Assembly (NCBI RefSeq): GCF_001606025.1
Contig: NZ_CP014945.1
Location: forward strand, 1,426,001 to 1,490,000
Direction of reading: 5' to 3'
Length of the DNA: 64,000 nucleotides
Origin: Psychrobacter alimentarius
GTDB lineage: Bacteria > Pseudomonadota > Gammaproteobacteria > Pseudomonadales > Moraxellaceae
Within the stretch, counting starts at the first letter, position 1. Every line of letters begins with the position of its first letter. The position numbers were made by a program, and so were the translations under genes. Positions 54,041 to 63,701 of the stretch are shown piece by piece. The notes under the pieces were generated by a model. That model did no database searches. It had not been told where the DNA came from and saw nothing but the letters and a program-made list of their open reading frames with translations.

Positions 54041-54916
54041 ATGACCCATTTACCTGACTTTACTCACATCAGTGCAGCTTATGACTCGACTGGTCAAAAT
54101 AATGTAGAGAACAGATTAGAAAATACTCACTTGACTCATGACAAGGGTGTGGTGTATCTGGTGGGTGCAGGATCTGGCGATCCTGAGTTATTGACCCTCA
54201 AAGCGTTGAGAGTGATGCAGCGTGCCGATGTGGTGCTTTATGACAGTCTGGTCTCTGAAGATATTTTGGATATGTGTGCGGTGACAGCCGAAAAAATATT
54301 CGTCGGTAAGCGCCGTGCCAATCATGCGCTACCACAAGAGGGTATCAACGAGCTTTTGGTCAAACATGCGCTTGCCAATAAAACCGTGGTCAGATTAAAA
54401 GGCGGTGATCCTTTTATTTTTGGGCGGGGCGGTGAAGAGATTCAAGAGGTGGTGCGTCATGGTATCTGCTTTGAATCCATTCCGGGTATCACGGCTGCCA
54501 GTGCGGCAGCCAATCGCGCGGGTATTCCGCTGACCCATCGCGATCATGCTCAATTGGTGCAGTTTGTCACGGCCTGCAAAAAACTGGGCGCACCCAACGA
54601 CGACTATAGTGAATTACTCGATAGCACTCAGACGGTGGTGTTTTATATGGGGCTGCATCGTTTGGCTGAGATGACCAGAGGACTAATGGCGGCAGGTCGA
54701 GACAGGGAGACCCCATTTGCCATCATCAGTCACGCAAGCCTACCCACGCAGCAAGTGCTCATTGGCACATTAGAGGATATTGCTGAGCAGCAAGCATCTG
54801 CCAATCTGCCCACACCAGCATTGCTGATCATGGGCGAGGTGGTCAATTTGCATCAAGAGTTTGCCCAATATAACCTTGCCGCACTTAATCAAACTTTGGA
54901 GGTCAGCTGTGTATAA
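54041..54916 (+). CDS. cobA: Uroporphyrinogen-III C-methyltransferase (SUMT)
   Basis: 291-residue SAM-dependent enzyme making precorrin-2, the precursor of siroheme needed by NirB. Motifs are VYLVGAGSGDPELLTLKALRVMQRADVVLYDSLVS (about 33-66), VVRLKGGDPFIFGRGGEE (about 121-138) and GITAASAAANRAGIPLTHR (about 152-170). It is the single-domain form, without the CysG dehydrogenase/chelatase part, so the last steps of siroheme synthesis must be encoded elsewhere. A 30-residue polar tail precedes the domain. AGGAGCGACCATC is before the ATG. Confidence 0.95.
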   Translation: MTHLPDFTHISAAYDSTGQNNVENRLENTHLTHDKGVVYLVGAGSGDPELLTLKALRVMQRADVVLYDSLVSEDILDMCAVTAEKIFVGKRRANHALPQEGINELLVKHALANKTVVRLKGGDPFIFGRGGEEIQEVVRHGICFESIPGITAASAAANRAGIPLTHRDHAQLVQFVTACKKLGAPNDDYSELLDSTQTVVFYMGLHRLAEMTRGLMAAGRDRETPFAIISHASLPTQQVLIGTLEDIAEQQASANLPTPALLIMGEVVNLHQEFAQYNLAALNQTLEVSCV

Positions 54917-54975
54917 GAAGGTGGCAAGATATTTTCACACGCATGTTTATACCACCAGACTTTGATAATCAGTCA

Positions 54976-56127
54976 TCAATCATGACGCCAATAGACCTTA
55001 ATGACTGAATCGGTGCGCTCTAACCCTAACCTTTGCTGGATAAGTCCTCGAAGTGCTTTGGCTGTGCCAGCCTCCATTGCCCCCCAAACCTTTTCAATCT
55101 GCAATGGATGCGTGGTCAAATATTTGCCCAGTATATCGTCAATCAAAATAGCCAACGTTTTACCTGAATTAACTTTCCCTGTTATGACAGGCATCAGCGT
55201 AAATTGGATGTCTGTCTGGCTCGTCATCATTTTTATCTCATCAAAGTACGCTTGATCAGCGGCATCTTGAGTGACACAAATAACCAAAGGCGGTATGGGG
55301 TTTTCCCAAAGCTCTAACAATCGGGCAACGGTAGGCATTGAGGTTTCATCAGCGATCAGCAAGGCCTGACCGTCTTGTAAGTGAGCCGTTTTTTCAGGAA
55401 ACTCGCGCTTACTCAAGACCGTATCGCCCGCTTGTAACGAGCGTGCCCAGTCACCGCCTGGCGTATTACCATGCAAAAATACATCGACCCATGCGCGTAC
55501 GCCATCCGAAGCTTGCCACGCTTTTCGCAAAGTGTAATAGCAATGAGCGCGTGTCAGAGTGGTGTTATCGCTTTTTGCGCTGGTGAAGTTATGAGCCAAA
55601 TCAAACAAATAAGCATAGCCTGCTTCATCAACGGGAATAGCATTGTTGGAAGAAGTATCTATAGTAGGCCCTATTAACTCAAGGCGAAGCATGTTTTGAC
55701 TGACCTTATAGCTGTCTTGTACGACAAAAGTCTGAGTGGTCAGCTTGATGGTTTTTTTGCCAAGCTTTTTATCCGCTTTTTGTTTGAGCAAAATATATTG
55801 CGTATTTAAGTCGCTGAACTGAGTGATGGGTGCTGTAAAGGGAATAAAAAACGTCTGGTCAGAGCTCTGAGTGGACGTTTTTTTTGCGTCTGTCGGTTGT
55901 ATTTGTAAAACGATGACCTCGGCATAGATATCAACCAGTTGTACAGTTGACTCGCCTATATCTTCTGAAGACAAAGTAGTAAAAGCCGTCAAAAATCCAA
56001 TTAACTCATCATAATGTTCCTCATTGATATGAGTGATGGCACTAGCAATCTCAGGAAATTTCAAGGGTGTATATAGGTTTGTTTGGTCGTAGCCAGCATG
56101 ATTAAGAGAAGATAAGGAATGGGTCAT
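54976..56127 (-). CDS. Siderophore-interacting ferric reductase with N-terminal DUF2470-like region
   Basis: 383-residue FAD/NAD(P)H protein of the ViuB/YqjH family that reduces ferric siderophores in the cytoplasm to free iron. The N-terminal about 90 residues (ITHINEEHYDELIGFLTAF) look like the DUF2470 domain of heme/iron proteins. The FAD domain has HCYYTLRKA (RxYT-like) and GGDWARSLQAGD; the C-terminal domain has ADETSMPTVARLLEL, WGAMEAGTAKALRGLI and the typical end KVYWR. An in-frame ATG at 56199 lies inside a Fur-box-like palindrome, so the start is taken as ATG 56127. It is divergent from the importer genes. Confidence 0.87.
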   Translation of the reverse strand: MTHSLSSLNHAGYDQTNLYTPLKFPEIASAITHINEEHYDELIGFLTAFTTLSSEDIGESTVQLVDIYAEVIVLQIQPTDAKKTSTQSSDQTFFIPFTAPITQFSDLNTQYILLKQKADKKLGKKTIKLTTQTFVVQDSYKVSQNMLRLELIGPTIDTSSNNAIPVDEAGYAYLFDLAHNFTSAKSDNTTLTRAHCYYTLRKAWQASDGVRAWVDVFLHGNTPGGDWARSLQAGDTVLSKREFPEKTAHLQDGQALLIADETSMPTVARLLELWENPIPPLVICVTQDAADQAYFDEIKMMTSQTDIQFTLMPVITGKVNSGKTLAILIDDILGKYLTTHPLQIEKVWGAMEAGTAKALRGLIQQRLGLERTDSVIKVYWRHD

Positions 56128-56175
56128 AGGGATACTCACGAACAATAGTAAATGAAAAAAGAAAGTATATTGGTT

Positions 56176-56200
56176 AATGATAATTGTTTTTATTATCATT
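56176..56200. promoter_or_regulatory. Fur-box-like palindrome between the reductase and importer genes
   Basis: AATGATAAT (56176-56184) and ATTATCATT (56192-56200) are perfect inverse arms separated by 7 bases. GATAAT-type hexamers are the building block of Fur sites, though the 7-base gap is wider than in the classical 19-bp box. It lies 49 bp upstream of the reductase ATG and 60 bp upstream of the ATPase gene, so it could control both. Confidence 0.6.
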
Positions 56201-56259
56201 TACGAGTAAAATCACTTTTTATTGACTTTCCAATATGACCATAACGACTTTAATCGATA

Positions 56260-57036
56260 ATGAGTATCTATATGCTACGTGTAAACCAACTAACCATCAG
56301 CCGACAAGGCAATACTTTGCTAGACAACATAAGTTGTGAATTAAGTAGCAATGAATTGATTGCCTTAGTTGGACACAATGGTTCAGGCAAATCCACATTG
56401 ATTAAAGCGTTGGCAGGCGAGATGAGGGTCAATGGAGGCAGTATTAGCCTAGACGAGCGCCATATCGCTGATTACAGTAATAAGGAGCTCGCTCAGCAAA
56501 TGGCTTATCTGCCTCAGCAATTGCCAGATGCAGCTGGATTTACAGTACGTGAGCTGGTCATGCTCGGACGCTATCCGCATCAAAAATGGTTGCAAAAACC
56601 CAGTCAGATTGATAAAGACAAGGTCGAACAAGCGATGCGTACCACTCAGGTAGAGGCGTTTGCTGAGCGTACGACGACCACACTGTCAGGTGGCGAGCGC
56701 GCGCGAGTTTGGCTTGCGATGTGTTTGGCACAAGACACGCGATATCTGTTGCTCGATGAGCCATTAGCGGCGCTTGATATGCATTATCAGCTCGAAGTGA
56801 TTCAGCTCATTCGTCGCTTGGTCGATGAGCAAGGCTTGAGTGTGATTATTATCGTGCATGACATCAATTTGGCAGCGCAATATGCTGATCGTGTTATTGC
56901 CCTAAAAAATGGTCGTATTTGTCACAATGGCACTATCAAAAGCACCATGCAGCCGGACATACTGCGCAGTATCTTCAATGTGGACATGCAACTGCTGAGC
57001 CACCCTATCACAGGACATCCTGTTGCCGTCGCGTAA
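56260..57036 (+). CDS. Siderophore ABC transporter ATP-binding protein (FhuC/FecE type)
   Basis: 258-residue cytoplasmic ATPase driving ferric-siderophore import. Walker A is GHNGSGKSTL (about 38-47), the ABC signature is LSGGERARVWLA (about 142-153), Walker B is YLLLDEPLAALD (about 161-172) and the H-loop is IVHDINLA. The Q-loop is in MAYLPQQLPDAAGFTVRELVMLGRYPHQKW, typical of FhuC/FecE. ATG codons at 56260 and 56272 are both possible. It is followed within 55 bp by the binding protein and fused permease genes. Confidence 0.93.
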   Translation: MSIYMLRVNQLTISRQGNTLLDNISCELSSNELIALVGHNGSGKSTLIKALAGEMRVNGGSISLDERHIADYSNKELAQQMAYLPQQLPDAAGFTVRELVMLGRYPHQKWLQKPSQIDKDKVEQAMRTTQVEAFAERTTTTLSGGERARVWLAMCLAQDTRYLLLDEPLAALDMHYQLEVIQLIRRLVDEQGLSVIIIVHDINLAAQYADRVIALKNGRICHNGTIKSTMQPDILRSIFNVDMQLLSHPITGHPVAVA

Positions 57037-57091
57037 TATCTGAGTCCGCTTCATTTATCCCTTTCATATTTGCCTAAAAAGATAGACTGTT

Positions 57092-58105
57092 ATGTTCTCT
57101 GTCCTGACCAACGTTAAATCCTCTAGATCCATCATAAAACCTTTAATCATAAAACGGCTCAGCTCAGCTGGCACTAAAGCAATCTCGCTCCCTATATCTA
57201 TTGCCTTACTATTGACATTAGCGATTGCGCTTACTGCCTGTCAGCAACCAACGATGGTACAAAAAGATGCCCAAACAGACAAGCCTGAGAACGTTAAAAT
57301 CAATATTGCTTCTCCCGATTGGGGCAATGCAGCAACGTTGACCGCCATGGGTTATCCACCAATTGCGACAGGCGATGTCAGAGTGTGGGATAGATGGGTT
57401 GGCACACCAGAACTGCCAACCTCAACAGTCGATGTTGGTATCCGTTATCAGCCTAATGCTGAACTGATTGCTCAGTTACCCGTCGATATGGTAGTGGATA
57501 ACTTTTTTTATGAGCATGCTCGCAATCTTTATGGTGACGTTCCAGCCGAGGCGGTGATGTTTGCTGCCAAAGGGAAGAGTGCGACTTGGGCGGATTATGC
57601 CGAGCCAACTCGGCAGCTGGGTAAACTGATTGAGGAGCCTAAGCTTGCGGAAGATTATATTGCCAAAAGCCAAAGCGATATAAGCATCGCTGGTGCGCGA
57701 CTCCAACAGCGTTATCCAAAAGTCAAAAAGTTTGCGGTGGTACAGTTCTCTGATGCCAACAACATGCGCATGTATGTCGCCAATAGCCTATTTCAACCAG
57801 CACTCACGCAGATGAAAAAAGAGCTTATGGTGCTAGGTGAAGGCAATTCATGGGGGTTTGTTCCCATACGGATGGGAGATTTGGCACAGTTAGACGAAGA
57901 CGTTTGTTTGTTGATCATAGACCCCTTAAGTCCCATCACAAAAGCCGAGATTAAGGACAGTTTGATTTGGCAGCGTTTAGGTTATGGCAATAATCGCTGT
58001 GTGGGTGAGTTACCGCCTGTATGGATTTATGGGGGGATGTCATCGTTAGTAAGTTTGGCAAATAACTTGTCGGAAGTTGAATTAAAAGGCGGGGACGCAT
58101 CATGA
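57092..58105 (+). CDS. Ferric-siderophore substrate-binding lipoprotein (FhuD-like)
   Basis: 337-residue exported binding protein. The signal segment PISIALLLTLAIALTAC (about 34-50) ends in a lipobox, so it is membrane-anchored. The mature part is a class III (FhuD/BtuF-type) helical-backbone binding protein: KINIASPDWGNAATLTAMGYPPIATGDV (about 69-96) and an early domain with IRYQPNAELIAQLPVDMVVDN. It captures a ferric siderophore and passes it to the FhuB-like permease, whose ATG overlaps its stop (ATGA). Which siderophore is bound is unknown; the downstream biosynthesis genes suggest the cell's own product. Confidence 0.9.
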   Translation: MFSVLTNVKSSRSIIKPLIIKRLSSAGTKAISLPISIALLLTLAIALTACQQPTMVQKDAQTDKPENVKINIASPDWGNAATLTAMGYPPIATGDVRVWDRWVGTPELPTSTVDVGIRYQPNAELIAQLPVDMVVDNFFYEHARNLYGDVPAEAVMFAAKGKSATWADYAEPTRQLGKLIEEPKLAEDYIAKSQSDISIAGARLQQRYPKVKKFAVVQFSDANNMRMYVANSLFQPALTQMKKELMVLGEGNSWGFVPIRMGDLAQLDEDVCLLIIDPLSPITKAEIKDSLIWQRLGYGNNRCVGELPPVWIYGGMSSLVSLANNLSEVELKGGDAS

Positions 58106-60327
58106 CCGTCAATACTACCAATCATCCGCACCGTACTACTGGTCATCATAATGCTGATTACACCAATACTGATAATACTATAAGTAATACCAATTCTATG
58201 ACATCACTTCCTACTTCTCAGCCAGTACAGTCATCAGCGGCTTTATCTACCACACTGTCTAAAACACACTCTAACAAACGTTCAAATCAGCGTGGGCAAC
58301 CTAATAGCCCACCACCGAATCTACCACGACAAAAAAACGTTCTGGCGTCTAATGCTTCTTGGCGATTTTGGCTCATGCTCATTATGCTGATAAGTTTGTG
58401 TGTATGGAGTGGTTGGGCATTGATTGCTCAGGAGTGGACGCGTCCTATAAGCGAGTTGTTTCTTCCAAGCTCGCAGTTGGATATCGCCAGTATGGCAACG
58501 CAGCTACATATAGTGGCGACCAGTATTGTGGCGCTATTGGCAGGCGGGTTACTTGGTGTGGTTAGTATCTTGCTCCAGCAATTGGTCAAAAACCCACTTG
58601 CTTCAGATACCACCTTGGGTGTGGGCGTTGGCGCACAATTGGCGATGTTGATCGTCACACTTTTTTTACCAAGCTTGGCGATTTATGGCGGGATTTATGT
58701 GGCCTTTGTTGGCGCCATCATCAGTATGGGGCTGGTCTTTGCCTTGTCAGCGCCCAGTCGCTTTAATCCTTTGATATTAATATTGGCAGGCTTGGTGGTG
58801 AATATTTTACTCGCGGCCGTTGCCAATGTGTTGGTGTTGTTTTTTGCTGAACGTAGCAATGGGATGTTGTCATGGGCGGCAGGATTTTTGGCGCAAAACA
58901 GCTGGCACACCAGTGTGATGCTTGCGATGACTGCAATTGTGATGACGGTTCTGTGTTTGCCTTTATTGAAGCCATTGACCTTGATGAGTCTAGACGACAT
59001 GCAAGCCAAGCGTTTGGGTGTGCCTATTAACGGCATACGTGCCATCGTGGTACTTATCGTAGCCATTGTGACCGCGTTAGTGGTCAGTGAGGTGGGTCTG
59101 ATTGGGTTTATTGGTCTTGGTGCTGCCAGTCTGGTCAATGCGCTGGGCGTGTCATCAATTAGCAAACGTTTGGTCGCGGCTTTTTGCTTAGGTGCGCTGC
59201 TATTGTGGCTCACCAGCAATCTGGCTTTATTGCTTGAACCAATCCTAAGTATGCAAATCCCAGCTGGCGCAATGACAGGAATACTGGGAGCACCGCTCAT
59301 TATTTGGTTGATTTTACGCCAGCGCCATGAGCGAATAGAGACGGTGACCCCCATGCTGACAGGCACTCATACGCCTGTTGTGCTTTGGCGATGGGGCGTT
59401 GGTGTGATGGTAATGATTGTACTGGCATGTTTGTTTGTACAAGATTTAAGTGGTTGGGGGCTGAGTACAGAGTGGGCAATTACTCAGCAGTACAGGCTAC
59501 CTCGCAGCTTGAGTGCGGCAGCAACAGGTCTGATGCTGGCTGTTGCAGGCGTATTATTACAAACACTCACGCGCAATCCGATGGCAAGTCCAGAAGTATT
59601 GGGGGTCAGCTCCGGAGCCGCGCTTGGCGTTATTTTAGGATTTTTAGTCTTACCCAGTTTGGGATTATCTGCTGGCTCAGGTACCTTGCTGATTTCAGGA
59701 TTATCTGGTGCGATAGCCGTATTGCTACTGATTATTTGGCTGGCACGTCGAGTAAGCTCAGGGTATCTGCTCTTGGTCGGTATCGGCATTGCCGCCATGA
59801 TGGATGGGGTGATGCACATGGTCAAACTCTCTGGTGACCCGCGTCTGCAGGCGATGCTCAGCTGGTTATCAGGAACGACTTATAGCGCTCAACCGAGTAC
59901 TGTCTGGTATCTCATTGGTATTGCGCTTGTCTTATTTGTCTTAAGCCTATTACTCATCAAGCCGTTACGTGTGCTGGGTTTAGGTTCAGGTGTTGCTCGC
60001 ACGCTAGGAGTGGCGGTGACACCAGTGACGATAGCATTACTGGCATTGGTGGCAGCGCTAAGTACGGTCAGTACGCTGGCAGTAGGGCCACTAAGTTTTA
60101 TCGGGTTAATGGTGCCACATTTGGCGACCTCTCTTGGCGCGGTGAAACTTGAGCGTCAATTGCCTTTGGCGGCATTATTGGGTGCAGGGGTGATGGTATT
60201 GGCAGATTGGATAGGGCGTTATGTCATCTTTCCATATGAGCTGCCTGCTGGCACGGTTGCTGCCATTATTGGCGGTGCTTATTTCTTATGGCTGATTCGG
60301 AAAGTACCGATTGCTGTCAGTCGATAG
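58102..60327 (+). CDS. Fused double permease of ferric-siderophore ABC transporter (FhuB type)
   Basis: 741-residue inner-membrane protein with two FecCD permease domains in tandem (about 95-410 and 440-735), each with about ten hydrophobic segments, as in FhuB. Each domain has the conserved core: NPLASDTTLGVGVGAQL (about 168) and NPMASPEVLGVSSGAALG (about 492), and the ATPase-contact loops GLIGFIGLGAASLVNALG and GPLSFIGLMVPHLATSLG. An about 85-residue polar, Thr/Asn/His-rich cytoplasmic tail precedes the first domain. Its ATG overlaps the binding protein stop, implying coupling. It completes the importer with the two upstream genes. Confidence 0.94.
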   Translation: MTVNTTNHPHRTTGHHNADYTNTDNTISNTNSMTSLPTSQPVQSSAALSTTLSKTHSNKRSNQRGQPNSPPPNLPRQKNVLASNASWRFWLMLIMLISLCVWSGWALIAQEWTRPISELFLPSSQLDIASMATQLHIVATSIVALLAGGLLGVVSILLQQLVKNPLASDTTLGVGVGAQLAMLIVTLFLPSLAIYGGIYVAFVGAIISMGLVFALSAPSRFNPLILILAGLVVNILLAAVANVLVLFFAERSNGMLSWAAGFLAQNSWHTSVMLAMTAIVMTVLCLPLLKPLTLMSLDDMQAKRLGVPINGIRAIVVLIVAIVTALVVSEVGLIGFIGLGAASLVNALGVSSISKRLVAAFCLGALLLWLTSNLALLLEPILSMQIPAGAMTGILGAPLIIWLILRQRHERIETVTPMLTGTHTPVVLWRWGVGVMVMIVLACLFVQDLSGWGLSTEWAITQQYRLPRSLSAAATGLMLAVAGVLLQTLTRNPMASPEVLGVSSGAALGVILGFLVLPSLGLSAGSGTLLISGLSGAIAVLLLIIWLARRVSSGYLLLVGIGIAAMMDGVMHMVKLSGDPRLQAMLSWLSGTTYSAQPSTVWYLIGIALVLFVLSLLLIKPLRVLGLGSGVARTLGVAVTPVTIALLALVAALSTVSTLAVGPLSFIGLMVPHLATSLGAVKLERQLPLAALLGAGVMVLADWIGRYVIFPYELPAGTVAAIIGGAYFLWLIRKVPIAVSR

Positions 60328-60348
60328 CTTCTGATATTAAAGAGACAG

Positions 60349-60398
60349 GCGAATAATTCATATTCATGGGTTTATGCTCATGAATATGAATTATTCGC
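60349..60398. repeat. Perfect 20-bp inverted repeat downstream of fhuB
   Basis: GCGAATAATTCATATTCATG (60349-60368) and its exact reverse complement (60379-60398) flank a 10-base loop. It begins 22 bp after the FhuB-like stop. It is AT-rich and lacks a T tract, so it may be a terminator, an mRNA-stabilising hairpin or an operator. Confidence 0.9.
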
Positions 60399-60511
60399 GT
60401 TCTAGTAAGCATGAATACAGCTTCATTTTGTGTAAATTCTCAAGCCAATCATTTAAAAATGAATAAAGTGGGTTGACAGCAGAGTAAAGGTCATCAATAA
60501 TACGTCTCACA

Positions 60512-60530
60512 AATGATAATGATTATCACT
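60512..60530 (+). promoter_or_regulatory. Fur box upstream of siderophore genes
   Basis: The core TGATAATGATTATCA (60514-60528) is an exact palindrome (TGATAAT-G-ATTATCA) and matches the 7-1-7 Fur consensus TGATAATNATTATCA fully. A further TTATTATCATTT follows at 60532-60543. Located about 190 bp ahead of the first biosynthetic gene, it implies iron repression. Confidence 0.85.
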
Positions 60531-60714
60531 TTTATTATCATTTAATATTTTTATTGAGGTTGTAGTGGATTTACACTACGTTTTTTAAATGATGCCGACT
60601 GTCTTTGTAACGACCACATCAATAACTGTGTGTTCAATGATGTCCATAAGCAGTCTGCAAACAGTAAAACTTGTAGTCGAGTTTTAGTGCATAAAACGAA
60701 TAAGGTTCGATGCT

Positions 60715-62064
60715 ATGTCTACGTCTTTTTTAAAAGAAAAAAACAATAACAAACGCTATTTACATCGCCAAGCTCAGTTCGAATCGAAGGTGCGCAGTTA
60801 TCCTCGCAAATTGCCTTTTGCGATCCAATCAGCCACAGGCGCTTGGATTACTGATGTGGAAGGCAATAAATACATAGATTGTCTATCAGGAGCAGGGACG
60901 CTGGCACTTGGACACAATCATCCTGTGGTCACTGAGAGTATCAAACAGCTGTTGGACAGCAATCTACCAATGCACACCTTAGACATTACCACGCCATTAA
61001 AAGACAAATTTAGCGAATTCATGTACACGCTCTTAGCGACCGAGAAAGACGAGTATTGCTTACAGTTCTGTGGACCGACGGGCGCTGATGCTGTAGAAGC
61101 AGCGCTTAAATTGGCAAAACAAGTCACTGGTCGCTCAGGCATTGTCAGCTTTAGCGGTGGCTATCATGGGATGACGCATGGCGCGCTCGCTGTCACTGGT
61201 AATTTGGCACCTAAGCAAGGCATCGAAGGCCTGATGAGCCCGGTACAATTTTTACCATACCCCAACGCGTATCGCTGCGCTTTTGGTTTGTCTTCTGAGC
61301 AAAGCGTTAGCGCTCATATATCTTATTTTGAAAACTTTTTAAAAGATGTAGAGAGCGGCGTGGTCAAACCCGCGGCCGTTATTTTAGAAGTGATTCAGGG
61401 TGAAGGCGGGGTCAATCCAGCACCGATTGAGTGGCTCAAGCAGGTGCGACGGGTGACCAAAGAACTGGATATCTTATTGATTATCGATGAGGTGCAAACA
61501 GGGTTTTGCCGTACAGGACGCTGGTTTGCGTATCAATATGCAGGCATTGATCCCGATATGATTGTCATGTCAAAGGCCATTGGTGGTGGTTTGCCACTGG
61601 CAGTACTTGGTATCAAAAAACAATACGATGCTTGGCAAGCGGGCAACCACTCTGGCACCTTTCGTGGCAATCAGCTAGCGATGGCAACAGGACTTGCGAC
61701 CCTTGAGTATCTAAAAGACCATGATATGGCGTCTTATGTGGCTGAGATGGGCGCTTGGTTTATGGCAGAGCTAAACGGGTTACAAAAACGCTATCCTAGA
61801 ATTGGTCATGTCAGAGGTCGAGGTCTGATGATCGGCATGGAGATTATAGATCCAGATCTTCCCAGACAAAGCGATGGTAGTTATCCTGCCGATAGTGCAG
61901 CGGCGGCGAGCATTCAACAGGCATGTTTTAGACACGGTTTGGTCATCGAAAAAGGAGGACGCGGCGGCACTGTGCTGCGTCTCTTACCACCGCTTAACGT
62001 GACCAAAGACGAGCTACACCAAGTATTAGATAAGCTTGAGCGGGCGTTACAAGAAAACCAATAG
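60715..62064 (+). CDS. dat: Diaminobutyrate--2-oxoglutarate aminotransferase
   Basis: 449-residue class III PLP aminotransferase making L-2,4-diaminobutyrate from aspartate semialdehyde and glutamate. Signatures are [18 protein letters not shown] (about 55-72), [18 protein letters not shown] (about 119-136), [19 protein letters not shown] (about 255-273) and the PLP lysine in [14 protein letters not shown] (about 282-295). It is paired with diaminobutyrate decarboxylase next door, which gives 1,3-diaminopropane, the backbone amine of citrate-hydroxamate siderophores such as acinetoferrin and schizokinen. In Acinetobacter the same gene pair also serves polyamine synthesis. Confidence 0.93.
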   Translation: MSTSFLKEKNNNKRYLHRQAQFESKVRSYPRKLPFAIQSATGAWITDVEGNKYIDCLSGAGTLALGHNHPVVTESIKQLLDSNLPMHTLDITTPLKDKFSEFMYTLLATEKDEYCLQFCGPTGADAVEAALKLAKQVTGRSGIVSFSGGYHGMTHGALAVTGNLAPKQGIEGLMSPVQFLPYPNAYRCAFGLSSEQSVSAHISYFENFLKDVESGVVKPAAVILEVIQGEGGVNPAPIEWLKQVRRVTKELDILLIIDEVQTGFCRTGRWFAYQYAGIDPDMIVMSKAIGGGLPLAVLGIKKQYDAWQAGNHSGTFRGNQLAMATGLATLEYLKDHDMASYVAEMGAWFMAELNGLQKRYPRIGHVRGRGLMIGMEIIDPDLPRQSDGSYPADSAAAASIQQACFRHGLVIEKGGRGGTVLRLLPPLNVTKDELHQVLDKLERALQENQ

Positions 62065-62171
62065 CGCTCAGTGGCACATCGTCATACCTGTATGACTTTT
62101 TAAAAAAAACGTATAACAACCATCGCCTCTCTCATGTGAATAGAGACGCAAGATAAACTGGTGAGGATACT

Positions 62172-63701
62172 TTGCATTTATTAAACGAGCAAACCAGTGA
62201 GCAATACCTCACACAGATACACAAAACGAGCGCCATTATTAAAGAGTGGCTTAATGACAATAATGTGTATTCAGGCGGCACACCGCAGCAAGTACAAGCG
62301 GCGACCTCAATCAATATCCAGCCACAAGGACGAGATATCGAGGCCATACTGGCAGACATACAAGACAAATTTTTGCCCAATTGTGTGTCCACGGCACACC
62401 GTCATTGCCTAGCGCATTTGCACCCGCCAACCTTGGTGATCGGTCAAATTGCTGAGATGATTATTGCCGCAACCAATCAAAGCATGGATTCTTGGAATCA
62501 AAGCCCTGCCGCCACTTATATCGAAAAAGATTTGGTTGAGTGGCTGTGTCAGCTGTGCCAGTTTGAAACCAATGATGATGTTCAAATACACACCCAAACA
62601 GACGCTCCGGTTGATAACCAAGCGAGACACAAGGCAGGTGGCGTGTTTACCAGTGGTGGTACCCAAAGCAATCTAATGGGACTGCTGTTGGCACGCAATA
62701 AATTCTATACCGCTAAAGGGGTTGATGTACATAAAGAGGGCATGCTGGGTCAGCCGCGTGGCATCATTCTTTGCTCAGATCAAGCGCACTTTTCTATCGA
62801 AAAAAATGCAGCATTATTAGGGCTTGGCGTTCGGTGCGTTGAAAAGGTAAAGAGTGATGCGAGTGGCGCGATGCTTATGTCTCATCTACAGCAAAAAATA
62901 GAGGAGACAGGCGCGGATAATGTGATGGCAGTGGTCGCTACGGCTGGCACCACAGATTTGGGCGCCATTGATCCTTTAATAGATATTGCTAATATATGTC
63001 GTGACCAAAAAATATGGCTACATATAGATGCAGCATGGGGCGGGGCGTTACTTCTATCTCAGCGTTATCGACACCTTATTGAGGGTATCCAAGCAGCGGA
63101 TTCCATTACATTGGATTTTCACAAGCATTTCTTTTTACCGATCAGCTGCGGTGCCTTTTTATTAAAAAATCAACAAGACTTTGAGAGCATCCGTCATCAT
63201 AGCGAGTATCTCAATTCTCCCGATGATGAAAAAGACAATATCCCAAATCTGGTTACTTATTCTCTTCAAACCACGCGTCGATTTGACGCTTTAAAGCTTT
63301 GGATGGCGCTTGATTTTTTGGGGACAAAGGATTATGGCGTTTTGATTGACAACTGTCTTAGGACAGCGAGACAAGCGGCAAAGCGGATTGAAAACCATGC
63401 AGATTTTGTGTTGGTGCATCAGCCGATTATTAGCAGTGTCTTATTTTATTTTAAGCCAAAAAATACCGCATTGTCAGACAAGCAGCTGTCGCAATTAAAT
63501 CGCCAAATTGCGCAGGACTTGTTAATCAATAATATTGCCAACGTGGCTACCACTCAATTTGAGCAGCATCTTTGCCTAAAATTCACTATTTTAAATCCTA
63601 ATACGCAAGCCTGTGACATCGACAATATTATAGAACAGATGACTATCACTGGTTTTGATCGACTCCAAAATTATGAGGGACAATACTATGATGCACCATA
63701 A
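62172..63701 (+). CDS. ddc: L-2,4-diaminobutyrate decarboxylase
   Basis: 509-residue group II PLP decarboxylase that converts L-2,4-diaminobutyrate to 1,3-diaminopropane. Motifs are HRHCLAHLHPPTLV (about 76-89), FTSGGTQSNLMGLLLARNKF (about 159-178), TDLGAIDPL, LHIDAAWGGALLLSQRYRHLIEG (about 280-302) and the PLP lysine in SITLDFHKHFFLP (about 312-324). The start is a TTG at 62172 with GAGGA 5 bp upstream; no ATG lies nearby, so initiation from TTG is assumed. Its end overlaps the next gene by 14 bp, showing one operon with the siderophore synthetase. Confidence 0.93.
   Translation: MHLLNEQTSEQYLTQIHKTSAIIKEWLNDNNVYSGGTPQQVQAATSINIQPQGRDIEAILADIQDKFLPNCVSTAHRHCLAHLHPPTLVIGQIAEMIIAATNQSMDSWNQSPAATYIEKDLVEWLCQLCQFETNDDVQIHTQTDAPVDNQARHKAGGVFTSGGTQSNLMGLLLARNKFYTAKGVDVHKEGMLGQPRGIILCSDQAHFSIEKNAALLGLGVRCVEKVKSDASGAMLMSHLQQKIEETGADNVMAVVATAGTTDLGAIDPLIDIANICRDQKIWLHIDAAWGGALLLSQRYRHLIEGIQAADSITLDFHKHFFLPISCGAFLLKNQQDFESIRHHSEYLNSPDDEKDNIPNLVTYSLQTTRRFDALKLWMALDFLGTKDYGVLIDNCLRTARQAAKRIENHADFVLVHQPIISSVLFYFKPKNTALSDKQLSQLNRQIAQDLLINNIANVATTQFEQHLCLKFTILNPNTQACDIDNIIEQMTITGFDRLQNYEGQYYDAP

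Larger units (their letters stand above)
60328..60714. other. Intergenic region importer-siderophore synthesis genes
   Basis: 387 bp holding a perfect 20-bp inverted repeat (60349-60398), a Fur-box-like sequence (60512-60530) and the presumed promoter of the siderophore genes. No ORF. Confidence 0.6.

Noticed and set aside
58695..59366. 223-codon minus-strand ORF within fhuB
   Set aside because: Antisense to the membrane domain of a clear FhuB-like gene; no independent evidence of coding.
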